Assembly (NCBI GenBank): GCA_000961805.1 | Contig: LADV01000126.1 | Coordinates: 1-34,228 of the forward strand | Reading direction: 5' to 3' | Source of the DNA: Peptococcaceae bacterium BRH_c23 | GTDB lineage: Bacteria > Bacillota_B > Desulfitobacteriia > Desulfitobacteriales > Desulfitobacteriaceae | Length of the DNA: 34,228 nucleotides | Part shown: in pieces, positions 24,887 to 34,025 of the stretch | How the letters are laid out: each line of letters begins with the position of its first letter | Position numbering within the stretch: position 1 is the stretch's first letter | Notes under the pieces: generated by a model | What the model was told of the DNA's origin: nothing | The model's input: the letters and a program-made list of their open reading frames with translations, nothing else | Databases searched by the model: none | Position numbers and translations under genes: made by a program

Positions 24887-26056
24887 ATGATGATGAGGAG
24901 AATAATTATTTCCAATGGAGCTCAATATCACACACCTTTTCAAGTAAACGAAATATTTAAGAATGGCATTTCAGGTAAATATATTACTGGAATTCCTAAG
25001 CAAAAAGTATCTTCATTAATTGCTTATGCATCAAATGGAGATGTAGTTTGTTTATATAATTATATAGTGATTTTTAAAGTTTTATCAAGAATTTTTCCGA
25101 ATTTCCATAACTATTTAAATTACTTATCTCATCAGTCTTTCGATTGGATCGCAAGTAAACATATTGATAAGTGCGATATTTTTCATTCTTTTAACGGATA
25201 TGCTTTAAAATCATTTGAAAAGCTTAAGACGCTGAATAATGGTGCTATAAAAATCGTTGAATGTGGAATACACCCTAGGTATTATGCGGAAGTATGTAAT
25301 GAAGAATATAAAAGATATGGTTCTTCTAAAAAGTCTTTATTTGACGATTATGTCGAAAAATCAGAATTAGAGTTCCAACAAGCAGATTATATTTTAACCT
25401 TGACAAATATTTGTGTTAAATCATTTATACAGAATGGAATCGATGAAAATAAAATTATTAGTATACCACTTGGAGCTGATGTTTCAAGTTTTTCTCAATC
25501 AAAATCTAAAAATAAACAATTTACAATTTTGTATGTAGGAAGAGTTACTATACTAAAAGGTGTCCAATATTTGTTAGAGGCTTGTGATAAAATGGAAAAT
25601 TTAGGATTTGACTTTAAACTCAATATCATTGGCCCAATTACTGATTTAATAATTAAAAAAGAATTAAATAAGTATAAAGCAAAAAAATGGTTAAATATAA
25701 TTGGGAAAGTAAGTAGAAATAATTTGAAAAATTATTATAGCGAGGCTCATGTAATGGTTTTACCATCATTAGTAGATTCTTTTGGGATGGTTGTATATGA
25801 GAGTTTAGCATGCAAAACTGCTGTAATAATAACTGAAAATGTCGGTGCACCAATTATAAAAAATGAATTTGGATTTATTGTACCGATTAGAGATTCTGAC
25901 TCAATTGTATACAATTTAATTCATATGTATGAAAATATTGAAGAGACAATTCTAATGGGTGAAAGAGGATATAAATATGTCATAAAGAGAACATGGGCGG
26001 AGTATGGAAATAAGATAATTGATTTATATAATAATTTAACTGGATATACTCTCTGA
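24887..26056 (+). CDS. GT4 glycosyltransferase
   Basis: This GT-B enzyme of up to 389 residues has an N-terminal RRIIISNGAQYHTPFQV strand, a linker IPLGADVSSFS, and a C-terminal donor domain with ILYVGRVTILKGVQYLLEA and LPSLVDSFGMVVYESLACK, the usual E-x7-E region of family 4. Three ATG codons lie in a row (24887, 24890, 24893). GGAG at 24880-24883 is best spaced for the second or third, so the protein probably begins MRR or MMRR. The gene is AT-rich. Its ribosome binding site sits 7 bp beyond the nested-repeat block, so insertion of that block spared translation but may alter transcription from the polymerase gene. Confidence 0.9.
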   Translation: MMMRRIIISNGAQYHTPFQVNEIFKNGISGKYITGIPKQKVSSLIAYASNGDVVCLYNYIVIFKVLSRIFPNFHNYLNYLSHQSFDWIASKHIDKCDIFHSFNGYALKSFEKLKTLNNGAIKIVECGIHPRYYAEVCNEEYKRYGSSKKSLFDDYVEKSELEFQQADYILTLTNICVKSFIQNGIDENKIISIPLGADVSSFSQSKSKNKQFTILYVGRVTILKGVQYLLEACDKMENLGFDFKLNIIGPITDLIIKKELNKYKAKKWLNIIGKVSRNNLKNYYSEAHVMVLPSLVDSFGMVVYESLACKTAVIITENVGAPIIKNEFGFIVPIRDSDSIVYNLIHMYENIEETILMGERGYKYVIKRTWAEYGNKIIDLYNNLTGYTL

Positions 26057-26150
26057 ACATTACATTTAATATAAAATCTAAAAAGCAAATTATTACTTTT
26101 TTTTCCGATCTAAGAATAATGAGACGAATGCATGTCCGAAAGGGAATTGA

Positions 26151-27575
26151 ATGGCAATAATAATAACGAAAAAAGATGTTATTTGGAGTTATGCGGGATA
26201 TATTCTTAATTTGGGTACGAATTTAATAATTATACTCTTTACGCTAAGGTTTATTTCTAGTGCAGAATTGGGGCTGTGGTATACCTTCCTAAGTGTAGGT
26301 TCATTAGTAACCCTTTTAGATTTTGGATTTTCGCAAACATTAATAAGAAATATCACTTATGCGTGGTGCGGTCTAGAGTCGATAAAAGCACAAGGCTATA
26401 ATGAGCTAATAAATAGCAATAAAGGCACTAATCTCAAACTATTCGTAACAGTGCTAAAATCTTGCAAATATATTAGCATTACTGTGGCAATAACAGCTTT
26501 AGTTGTTTTATTGATAGGAGGTACGCGATATATTGAATATATTGCTAGAGATATACCGGGAAACAACTATATTTATGCTTGGTACATATATAATATCGCT
26601 GTGTTTTTTAATATTTACTATAACTATTGGACAAGTGCTTTAAAAGGAGTTGGTGCAATACAGCAAGCTCAAAAAGCGGTTATTTTATCAAAAATTACAC
26701 AGATTGTTTTATCTGTTCTAGGATTATATTCCGGACTTGGCCTCATTGCTTTGGCTGCAGCTTATTTGACAAGTGGTTTCATTCTCCGAATTTCTTCCAA
26801 GCTCATGCTTTACAGTTATAAAGGTATAGGTATAACTATAGGTGAGTATAAGAAGTCTGTAACAGGTGTTGAGGTATTTGGAACTATAAAAGTAGTGTGG
26901 TATAACGCAAAAAAAGTGGGGTTAGTTTCTCTATCATCTTTTGCAATCACACAATCTACAACTATGATTTCTGCAGCATTTGTTGGTTTAGATGCAACGG
27001 CATCATACGGATTATCGTTACAAATTATAACAGTTATTGCTGGAGTTTCTCAAACATTTTTTACCACAGTTACTCCAATGATGATAGACTTGCGAATTAG
27101 TGGAAAGAGAGAAGAACTTTATAAAGTTCTTTCGAGCGCAATGACGGTTTACTGGGTACTATATTTTGCTGGAATAGTCGCCCTGATAACTGTAGGGTTG
27201 CCGTTGGTTGCGTTGATAAAGTCAAACACTGATTTACCTCTTATTATGGTTTCTTTCATTGCGCTATATATTTTCTTAGAGGCAAATCATTCACTTTATG
27301 CTACCTTCATTGCGTTTTCGAATAATGTACCTTATGTCGGAGCGGCTTTGGTTTCCGGCGCGACTATTACGGTTTTTTCGTTATTGATTGCGAAATATAC
27401 TACATTAGGGATTTATGGTTTAATGATAGTCCAATGCTTGGTGCAGTTGTGTTATAACAACTGGAAATGGCCATATGTTGTTATGAAAGAATTTAAAACC
27501 AATCCTTGGAAAATGTTTAAAATAGGATATAAGGATTCCTATATTAGAGTTAAAAAGATTTTTTACATGAATTAA
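26151..27575 (+). CDS. wzx: Wzx-type polysaccharide flippase (MOP superfamily)
   Basis: The 474-residue protein has about 12 hydrophobic helices and the RfbX/MATE-like pattern. It begins KKDVIWSYAGYILNLGTNLI, followed by AELGLWYTFLSVGSLVTLLDFGF with the conserved N-terminal LDFGF element, and contains FFTTVTPMMIDLRISGKREEL in the middle loop. Such proteins move undecaprenyl-linked repeat units across the cytoplasmic membrane. It stands between the last glycosyltransferase and the CDP-sugar genes. Base composition returns toward the average of the locus. A GGGAATTG stretch is the only ribosome binding site candidate before the ATG. Confidence 0.9.
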   Translation: MAIIITKKDVIWSYAGYILNLGTNLIIILFTLRFISSAELGLWYTFLSVGSLVTLLDFGFSQTLIRNITYAWCGLESIKAQGYNELINSNKGTNLKLFVTVLKSCKYISITVAITALVVLLIGGTRYIEYIARDIPGNNYIYAWYIYNIAVFFNIYYNYWTSALKGVGAIQQAQKAVILSKITQIVLSVLGLYSGLGLIALAAAYLTSGFILRISSKLMLYSYKGIGITIGEYKKSVTGVEVFGTIKVVWYNAKKVGLVSLSSFAITQSTTMISAAFVGLDATASYGLSLQIITVIAGVSQTFFTTVTPMMIDLRISGKREELYKVLSSAMTVYWVLYFAGIVALITVGLPLVALIKSNTDLPLIMVSFIALYIFLEANHSLYATFIAFSNNVPYVGAALVSGATITVFSLLIAKYTTLGIYGLMIVQCLVQLCYNNWKWPYVVMKEFKTNPWKMFKIGYKDSYIRVKKIFYMN

Positions 27576-27595
27576 AAGTAGGGAGAGATGGGAAA

Positions 27596-28372
27596 TTGAA
27601 AGTTGTAATTTTGGCTGGAGGATTCGGTACAAGAATAAGTGAAGAAAGCCATTTAATACCAAAACCAATGATTGAAATTGGAGAGAAGCCTATTCTTTGG
27701 CATATTATGAAGTATTACTCGTCCTTTGGGTACAACGATTTTATTGTATGCTGTGGTTACAAGCAATATGTGATTAAGGAGTTCTTTGCTGATTATTATC
27801 TTCATATGTCGGATGTTACATTTGACTTTACAGCGGAAAATAAGATGATAGTTCACAACAACAACACGGAACCTTGGAAGGTCACATTGATTGATACCGG
27901 ATTGAATACCATGACAGGTGGGCGTGTAAAGAGAGTCAAGGATTATATTGGGAATGAGCCCTTCATGCTTACATATGGTGACGGAGTTGCTGACGTGAAT
28001 ATCAATGAACTCGTAGAGTTCCATAATTCACACGGGAAAATTGCTACTATTACGGGAATTCAACCGGGTGGACGTTTTGGAATGCTTGATATTGACGCAA
28101 GTGAAGGTATAAATAGCTTTAAAGAGAAATCCAAAGAAGATGGAGGTTGGATTAATGGCGGTTTTATGATATTGAATCCGGAGATTATGGATTATATAGA
28201 TGGCGATAGTTGCGTGTTTGAACGTTACCCGTTGGAGACGGTTGCTTCTGAGGGACAACTTAAAGCGTTTCGTCATCATGGTTTTTGGCAGTGTATGGAC
28301 ACAATGAGAGACAGAGAGTTATTAGAAAGTTTATGGGCAAAGGGACAAGCACCATGGAAAGTGTGGGAATAA
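27596..28372 (+). CDS. rfbF: Glucose-1-phosphate cytidylyltransferase
   Basis: This 258-residue enzyme makes CDP-glucose from CTP and glucose-1-phosphate, the entry to CDP-3,6-dideoxyhexoses. The nucleotide-binding signature LAGGFGTRISEESHLIPKPM is followed by IGEKPILWHIMKYYSSFG and the MLTYGDGVADVNI metal-binding segment. Its length fits RfbF/AscA (about 257). It starts with TTG at 27596, preceded by GGGAGAG. The next gene begins 1 bp after its stop, so the two are translationally linked. The identification is secure because rfbG and rfbH follow directly. Confidence 0.95.
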   Translation: MKVVILAGGFGTRISEESHLIPKPMIEIGEKPILWHIMKYYSSFGYNDFIVCCGYKQYVIKEFFADYYLHMSDVTFDFTAENKMIVHNNNTEPWKVTLIDTGLNTMTGGRVKRVKDYIGNEPFMLTYGDGVADVNINELVEFHNSHGKIATITGIQPGGRFGMLDIDASEGINSFKEKSKEDGGWINGGFMILNPEIMDYIDGDSCVFERYPLETVASEGQLKAFRHHGFWQCMDTMRDRELLESLWAKGQAPWKVWE

Positions 28373-28373
28373 T

Positions 28374-29420
28374 ATGTTGGATTTCTTTAAGGGTAAAAAG
28401 ATATTTGTAACGGGACACACAGGATTTAAAGGGGCTTGGCTTTGTAAAATACTCATAAATGCTAGTGCTGAGGTAACAGGCTATGCGCTTAACCCACCTA
28501 CTAATCCTAGCTTGTTTGAGATTAGTGGGATTGAAAAGGAAATGAACTCTATCATAGGAGATATCCGTGATTTTGAGAGTTTGGAGAAAGCATTTAATTA
28601 TGGACAGCCAGAGATAGTCATTCATTTGGCAGCACAACCTCTGGTCAGAGAATCGTACAAAGACCCTCGATATACTTATGAAACAAACGTCATGGGTACA
28701 GTGAATATTCTGGAATGTGTCCGTAAGAGCAACTGCGTTAAGTCTGTTCTGAATGTTACAACAGATAAAGTGTATCATAATAATGAGTGGGAATGGGGCT
28801 ATAGAGAAAATGAGCCTCTAGATGGATACGACCCTTACTCTAACAGCAAGTCATGCTCAGAGCTGGTTACCCATAGTTATAAGAACTCATTTTTCGCTGA
28901 CGGTAAGATAGCCATATCAACAGCAAGAGCGGGGAATGTCATTGGTGGCGGTGATTTTGCTAAGGATAGAATCATTCCGGACTGTGTGAGGGCTGTAGAG
29001 AATAAGACGGATCTTATTGTTAGAAATCCTCATTCCACCAGACCATATCAACATGTATTGGAGCCACTCTATGTATATTTGATGATTGTGCAGAAGCAGT
29101 ATGAAGAAGGCAAATATGCTGGATATTATAATGTAGGACCCGATGAGTGTGATTGCGTGACAACCGGTGATTTAACGGATTTGTTCTGCAAGGCATGGGG
29201 CGATGGACTAACTTGGGTTAACAACTATGATGGTGGCCCACATGAAGCTAACTTCTTAAAGTTGGACTGCTCAAAGTTAAAGAGTGTGTTCGCATGGAGA
29301 GCCAAATGGCATATTAGAGAAGCCATAGAAAAGACCGTTGAGTGGACAAAGGTGTACTTTGATAACGGAAGCGTATCAGAGATTATGGATAAACAGATTG
29401 AAGAGTTTTTGAATAAATAA
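28374..29420 (+). CDS. rfbG: CDP-glucose 4,6-dehydratase
   Basis: The 348-residue extended SDR has the NAD-binding loop VTGHTGFKGAWLCKIL, the LAAQPLVRESY and NVTTDKVY strands typical of RfbG, and the active-site Tyr-x3-Lys in YDPYSNSKSCSE (about residues 156-160). RfbG/AscB turns CDP-glucose into CDP-4-keto-6-deoxyglucose. It sits between the cytidylyltransferase and RfbH with gaps of 1 and 12 bp. The length agrees with the family (about 357). Confidence 0.95.
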   Translation: MLDFFKGKKIFVTGHTGFKGAWLCKILINASAEVTGYALNPPTNPSLFEISGIEKEMNSIIGDIRDFESLEKAFNYGQPEIVIHLAAQPLVRESYKDPRYTYETNVMGTVNILECVRKSNCVKSVLNVTTDKVYHNNEWEWGYRENEPLDGYDPYSNSKSCSELVTHSYKNSFFADGKIAISTARAGNVIGGGDFAKDRIIPDCVRAVENKTDLIVRNPHSTRPYQHVLEPLYVYLMIVQKQYEEGKYAGYYNVGPDECDCVTTGDLTDLFCKAWGDGLTWVNNYDGGPHEANFLKLDCSKLKSVFAWRAKWHIREAIEKTVEWTKVYFDNGSVSEIMDKQIEEFLNK

Positions 29421-29432
29421 GGAGGATACTTC

Positions 29433-30776
29433 GTGTTTGAGAATATGACAGAACAACAAGCCAAAGAAAAGATATTGGCTATGGTCGGAAAGTACTGCAA
29501 TATCTACCACAATCAGAATAAAGAATTTAAAGAGGGCCAGAGAATTCCTTATGCATCAAGAGTATATGACCAAACTGAAATGACAAACCTGGTAGACAGT
29601 GCATTGGAGTTCTGGCTGACATCCGGTAGATACACAGATAAATTTGAAAAAGAGTTCGGAGAGTATCTAGGAGTTAGATTTTGTAGCTTAGTAAACTCTG
29701 GATCATCGGCTAACCTTTTAGCTTTTATGACTTTGACGTCACCTTTGCTTGGTGATAGAGCAGTTCAACGTGGCGATGAGGTTATTACTGTAGCGGCAGG
29801 TTTTCCTACCACAGTAACTCCGATGATTCAATACGGAGCAATACCAGTGTTTGTAGATGTAACAATTCCTCAGTACAATATTGATGTAAATATGTTAGAA
29901 GAAGCATTATCTACTAGAACTAAAGCGGTGATGATAGCTCATACCCTTGGTAACCCGTTTGACCTAGGAGCGGTAAAAGCATTCTGCGATAAACAGAGCC
30001 TGTGGTTGATAGAGGATAACTGTGACGCACTTGGTTCGGTATATACCCTCAACGGAAAGGAAAAATTAACAGGTACTATCGGTGACATTGGAACATCAAG
30101 TTTCTATCCCCCTCACCACATGACCATGGGAGAAGGCGGAGCAGTGTATACTGATAGCCCGTTGCTTAATAAAATTATTCGCTCTTTCAGAGATTGGGGT
30201 AGAGATTGCGTTTGTCCTTCTGGAAAAGATAATCTTTGCGGACATAGATTTGATAGAAAGTATGGAGAGCTTCCTTTAGGTTATGATCACAAATATGTGT
30301 ATTCTCATTTCGGTTATAACCTTAAGGCTACAGATATGCAGGCTGCAATAGGTTGTGCTCAGCTTAATAAATTCCCGTCATTCGTGAAACGTCGTAGACA
30401 TAACTTCGATAGATTAAGATTAGCGCTCGCATCTATCGAAGACAAGGTAATATTGCCGGAGCCTTGTGTAAATTCTAATCCAAGCTGGTTCGGATTCCTC
30501 ATCACATGCAAAGAGGGCTTGGATCGAAATAAGGTAGTTCAATACGTGGAAAATAAAGGCGTTCAAACCAGAATGCTGTTTGCAGGCAATCTCGTGAAGC
30601 ACCCTTGTTTTGATGAAATGAGAAAAACCGGAGAGGGCTATCGTGTAGTTGGCGATTTAACTGTTACCGATCAAATCACGAATGATACTTTCTGGATTGG
30701 CGTGTATCCGGGCTTAACTGATGAGAAGATTGATTATATGGCTAAGACTATAATCCTCGCTTGCAAGGAGGTATAG
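29433..30776 (+). CDS. rfbH: CDP-6-deoxy-4-keto-glucose 3-dehydrase (E1, PMP and Fe-S dependent)
   Basis: This 447-residue DegT-fold protein keeps the hallmark that separates RfbH/AscC from aminotransferases. The cofactor lysine is replaced by His in SFYPPHHMTMGEGG (His228 and His229), so it uses free PMP for C3 deoxygenation. Cysteines in DCVCPSGKDNLCG are those expected to hold the [2Fe-2S] cluster. It acts on CDP-4-keto-6-deoxyglucose and needs electrons from a reductase (E3, RfbI/AscD), which is not in the window. It starts with GTG at 29433 after a perfect AGGAGG. An RmlC-like epimerase gene follows after 4 bp. Confidence 0.95.
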   Translation: MFENMTEQQAKEKILAMVGKYCNIYHNQNKEFKEGQRIPYASRVYDQTEMTNLVDSALEFWLTSGRYTDKFEKEFGEYLGVRFCSLVNSGSSANLLAFMTLTSPLLGDRAVQRGDEVITVAAGFPTTVTPMIQYGAIPVFVDVTIPQYNIDVNMLEEALSTRTKAVMIAHTLGNPFDLGAVKAFCDKQSLWLIEDNCDALGSVYTLNGKEKLTGTIGDIGTSSFYPPHHMTMGEGGAVYTDSPLLNKIIRSFRDWGRDCVCPSGKDNLCGHRFDRKYGELPLGYDHKYVYSHFGYNLKATDMQAAIGCAQLNKFPSFVKRRRHNFDRLRLALASIEDKVILPEPCVNSNPSWFGFLITCKEGLDRNKVVQYVENKGVQTRMLFAGNLVKHPCFDEMRKTGEGYRVVGDLTVTDQITNDTFWIGVYPGLTDEKIDYMAKTIILACKEV

Positions 30777-30780
30777 TGCC

Positions 30781-31335
30781 GTGTTCTTAGAAATGAAAGA
30801 AGGTAAAATTAAAGGACTTTTTGAAATTACCCCCAGATTATTAACTGATGAACGTGGAGCGTTTATTAAGACTTACCACGAAGATTTTTTTAAAGAAAAA
30901 GGACTTGAATTTGATTTAGCTGAACAATACTTTTCGACTTCAAAGAAGGGCGTCATTAGAGGGATGCACTTTCAGCTTCCTCCTCACGATCATGCTAAGC
31001 TTGTATATTGCATTACAGGCAGTGTATTAGATGTATTGGTGGATTTGAGAAAAGGCTCACCAACCTTCGGGCAGTATGATCGCTTTGAATTAACAGCGGA
31101 TAAACACAATATTCTCTATATACCAGTTGGGTTAGCTCATGGGTTTTGTGCATTAACCGATGCTACAATGCTATATAACGTATCTACAACTTATCATAAG
31201 GAAGAAGATACTGGAATACGTTGGGATTCATTCGGCTTAGACTGGAAAGTAGAAAACCCAGTGTTGTCTGGTAGAGACATATCATTCCAATGTTTGCATG
31301 AGTTTAAAAGCCCATTTGTATATGAGGTGAAGTGA
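30781..31335 (+). CDS. RmlC-like sugar 3,5/5-epimerase, possible AscE
   Basis: The 184-residue cupin is of the dTDP-4-dehydrorhamnose 3,5-epimerase family. It has the catalytic His63 in VIRGMHFQ, Lys in HAKLVYCITG, YIPVGLAHGFCALTD, the LYNVSTTYHKEEDTGIRWD segment and a C-terminal domain-swap strand. The gene lies directly after rfbFGH rather than among rmlABD genes, so its substrate is probably the CDP-3,6-dideoxy-4-keto sugar. An epimerase at that place is the step that commits to CDP-ascarylose (AscE in Yersinia). It starts with GTG at 30781 after AAGGAGG, and its stop overlaps the next start. Some other epimerised CDP-sugar is the alternative. Confidence 0.88.
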   Translation: MFLEMKEGKIKGLFEITPRLLTDERGAFIKTYHEDFFKEKGLEFDLAEQYFSTSKKGVIRGMHFQLPPHDHAKLVYCITGSVLDVLVDLRKGSPTFGQYDRFELTADKHNILYIPVGLAHGFCALTDATMLYNVSTTYHKEEDTGIRWDSFGLDWKVENPVLSGRDISFQCLHEFKSPFVYEVK

Positions 31336-32234
31336 TGGCTGAAAATGTTAAAAAAGCTATAATCACCGGTGGTACCGGATACATTGGTTCTAGTCTTACA
31401 AGACAGTTAGTAAAACAAGGCTGGGAAATAGGCATTATAAAAAGACCCAATAGCGGATTGGATAAATTGGAAAGCTTCAAGGACGATCTTGAATTCTTTG
31501 ATTACAATGGCTCAACGGAAAGCTTAAAGCAAGCGATGGAGACCTTCCATCCGGATATTGTATTCCATTTGGCGTCCTGCTTTATTGGACGACATAAAAC
31601 GGATCAGATAGAAGATTTGATACATTCCAATGTACTGTTTGGGACGCAACTTCTGGAAGCAATGCAGCTTAGCAGCGTTGTTAAGATTATCAACGCATCC
31701 ACATCTTGGCAAACAGTAGGAGGGATGGAGTATAATCCGTTCTCGTTATATACTTCTACAAAGCAAGCTTTTGAGGATATTCTTCACTTTTACACAAATA
31801 CTTACGGGATTAAAGCAATATCTCTGCGTCTTCCTGATAGCTACGGAGCAGATGATACCAGAGCAAAGATACTAAATCTGGTGCGAAAAGCAACTCAAAG
31901 CGGAGAGCAACTCAAGATGTCAGGCGGAGAGCAGGAGATGGATTTACTCTACATTAACGATATTGTCGATGGCTTTATAAAGGCGAGTGAATTGTTAGAA
32001 GAAGGGCAAAGGTTTAATGTGAATTCTTTAAGTTCCAGAAAACCGATGCCACTTAAAAAAATTGTAGAAATGTATGAAACGGTGAATAATGTTTCAGTTA
32101 ATATTGAATGGGGGGCATTGCCCTATAGAGATAATGAGATCATGAAGATTACCTTACCCGACAATGTGCTTCCTCAATGGGAGAGCAAGGTGCCTTTAGA
32201 GGAAGGGCTAAGGAAATTTGAGTTGGATAAGTAG
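31335..32234 (+). CDS. NAD(P)-dependent SDR, candidate 4-keto-reductase of the CDP-dideoxysugar (AscF-like)
   Basis: This 299-residue extended SDR has IITGGTGYIGSSLTRQL, the LASCFIGRHKT strand, a Ser in INASTSWQT and the catalytic Tyr-x3-Lys in LYTSTKQAFED (about residues 138-142). It is the last gene of the rfbFGH group. By place it would reduce the 4-keto group to finish the CDP-3,6-dideoxyhexose, as AscF does for ascarylose, or RfbJ and Prt for abequose and paratose. ATG 31335 with GAGGTGA four bases upstream is preferred; GTG 31332 is too close to the ribosome binding site. The overlap with the epimerase stop implies coupling. Specificity is inferred, not seen. Confidence 0.88.
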   Translation: MAENVKKAIITGGTGYIGSSLTRQLVKQGWEIGIIKRPNSGLDKLESFKDDLEFFDYNGSTESLKQAMETFHPDIVFHLASCFIGRHKTDQIEDLIHSNVLFGTQLLEAMQLSSVVKIINASTSWQTVGGMEYNPFSLYTSTKQAFEDILHFYTNTYGIKAISLRLPDSYGADDTRAKILNLVRKATQSGEQLKMSGGEQEMDLLYINDIVDGFIKASELLEEGQRFNVNSLSSRKPMPLKKIVEMYETVNNVSVNIEWGALPYRDNEIMKITLPDNVLPQWESKVPLEEGLRKFELDK

Positions 32235-32475
32235 ATTTACTGAACGAGTTCTTCCTTAATGTTGTATTGGAGCATTTTATCCCATCGGTATCTTCCCGCT
32301 GTGGAGTTGAAGCATTCCACACTTCCATCACTTTTAAGAATTATAGCAGAGAAATTGTTTAGCAACGAAAACCTTATGAAACATTTAACTAATGCCTTAT
32401 TAAACTCGAAATGCTTTCTACTTCACAGGTTTCTAATTAATCTTATTTAATAAATATATTTAAGGGGTGTTTAAA
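32235..32475 (+). other. Intergenic gap before manC with a possible short gene remnant
   Basis: No intact gene is visible. One plus-strand frame (about 32231-32362) has protein-like composition, including the stretch FFLNVVLEHFIPSVSSRCG, and ends at a stop without any start. It may be a C-terminal leftover of an exchanged gene. The last 40 bp are AT-rich and contain the manC ribosome binding site. No clear terminator is seen. Confidence 0.25.
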
Positions 32476-33882
32476 ATGAAGTTAGTCTTGCTTTCCGGCG
32501 GTTCTGGAAAACGGCTTTGGCCCTTATCTAATGATGCTAGATCAAAGCAATTTTTGAAAGTACTACAAAATGAGCAAGGCGAACCAATTTCTATGGTACA
32601 ACGAGTTTGGGAACAGTTGGAATCGGTAGGCCTTGCTCATGCTTCTTTGGTAGCAACTAGTAAAGCACAAGTCGATATGATTCAAGGTCAATTGGGACAA
32701 GCTGTAAAGATGATTGTTGAACCGGAAAGGAGAGACACTTTTCCGGCGATTGCTCTGGCCGCTTCTTACCTTTATTCCGTGGAAAAGATCGGATTAGATG
32801 AGACTGTAGTTGTCTTACCCGTCGATCCCCATGTCGAAGTTGGTTTTTTTAGTAAGATTAAAGAGTTGCAGAAGGTACTAGAGGAATCGGAGGCTAATTT
32901 AGCTCTTATTGGGGTATCCCCAACGTTTCCTTCTGAAAAATATGGTTATATCGTTCCTGAACTTAATCAAGATAACATGCTTTATTCGAGGGTAAGTCAT
33001 TTTAGGGAAAAGCCCAAGGGAACCGATGCTAAGGAACTTATTCGGCAACAGGCTCTATGGAATTGTGGCGTGTTTGCTTTTAAACTTGATTTTATTATTT
33101 CGCAGCTTGATCAGAAAGGCTTTCCGATTGACTACGAAGAGTTGCTGATGCAATATACCACATTGCCTAAAATAAGTTTTGATTATGAAGTGGTAGAAAA
33201 AGCTAAGCATATCGTTGTTCTCAGATACGATGGAGATTGGAAGGATCTTGGCACCTGGAATACCTTGACAGAGGAAATGCCAAATGTTTTGGTAGGTAAC
33301 GCAATCCTCAGTGAAGACTCCCTCAATACCCATGTCATTAACGAGTTGGACATTCCGGTAGTGGTTCTTGGTATATCCAATGCGGTTGTAGCGGTAAGCC
33401 CCGATGGAATCTTGGTAACGGATAAAGACTCCAGTCCGTCGATTAAGGACTTTGTGGGCAAGTTTGACCTGCGTCCGATGTTTGAGGAGAGACGTTGGGG
33501 ATGGTATCGTGTTCTAGACCATACCAAGTTTACCGGTGGTAACGAGGTTTTAACCAAGCGACTTAGCCTAATAGCTGGCAAGAATTTTAGTTACCAGTTT
33601 CATAATAAACGGAGTGAGGTTTGGACAATTATCAGTGGTGAAGGACAATACGCTTTTAACGGGGTAGTATCTCCTGTCAATCCAGGGGACGTTTTGAATA
33701 TACCTATCGGGGCCAAACACGGCTTACGAGCTTTAACGGATTTGGAGTTTATTGAGGTCCAAATGGGCAGTGAACTTATCGAGGAAGATATTGTTCGAAT
33801 TTACATGACCTGGGAAGAAGTCGAGAGCCATTGTACTTGGGCACAGTGCTCTGCACAATCCCTAAAGGTGTCTGGTGCCTGA
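32476..33882 (+). CDS. manC: Mannose-1-phosphate guanylyltransferase with cupin (GMP/PMI type)
   Basis: The protein has about 468 residues. The N-terminal nucleotidyltransferase carries LLSGGSGKRLWPLSNDARSK and KQFLKV, the VVVLPVDPHVEV segment and the FREKPKG motif. The C-terminal cupin (mannose-6-phosphate isomerase type II fold) carries WGWYRVLD, YQFHNKRSEVW with metal-binding His, and IPIGAKHGLRAL. It would make GDP-mannose for mannose, rhamnose or fucose-type residues. ATG 32476 lies eight bases after AAGGGG and is preferred to the in-frame GTG 32467, which overlaps that site. It is preceded by a 241-bp gap, so it may be transcribed separately. No GDP-mannose dehydratase is in the window. 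Confidence 0.92.
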   Translation: MKLVLLSGGSGKRLWPLSNDARSKQFLKVLQNEQGEPISMVQRVWEQLESVGLAHASLVATSKAQVDMIQGQLGQAVKMIVEPERRDTFPAIALAASYLYSVEKIGLDETVVVLPVDPHVEVGFFSKIKELQKVLEESEANLALIGVSPTFPSEKYGYIVPELNQDNMLYSRVSHFREKPKGTDAKELIRQQALWNCGVFAFKLDFIISQLDQKGFPIDYEELLMQYTTLPKISFDYEVVEKAKHIVVLRYDGDWKDLGTWNTLTEEMPNVLVGNAILSEDSLNTHVINELDIPVVVLGISNAVVAVSPDGILVTDKDSSPSIKDFVGKFDLRPMFEERRWGWYRVLDHTKFTGGNEVLTKRLSLIAGKNFSYQFHNKRSEVWTIISGEGQYAFNGVVSPVNPGDVLNIPIGAKHGLRALTDLEFIEVQMGSELIEEDIVRIYMTWEEVESHCTWAQCSAQSLKVSGA

Positions 33883-34025
33883 GAAGCCTCCGAAAAAGTG
33901 GCCTAAAAATGAAGACCTCATCATCATCTGTATAAATATTCATTAAACACCCAAGTTTGGCGTAAAATTTTTCCAGCACCAGATGTAGCAAGACCTCCAG
34001 GGTTTATCTTAATGTAATTTAGGGA

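Noticed and set aside
24518..24943. Minus-strand 141-codon open frame across the GC-rich element
   Set aside because: It spans the nested inverted-repeat block and runs into the next gene's start; no domain is recognisable, and the frame is more easily explained by the structured sequence. A decayed protein gene remains possible, so the interval should still be searched.
29433..30776. DegT/DnrJ aminotransferase for bacillosamine synthesis
   Set aside because: The cofactor lysine is replaced by His and the Fe-S cysteine segment is present, so this is RfbH and cannot supply the missing transamination.
30781..31335. RmlC of the dTDP-rhamnose pathway
   Set aside because: No rmlA, rmlB or rmlD lies nearby, and the gene sits in an operon with rfbFGH with 4-bp and overlapping junctions, so a CDP-sugar substrate is more likely; family sequence alone would allow either.
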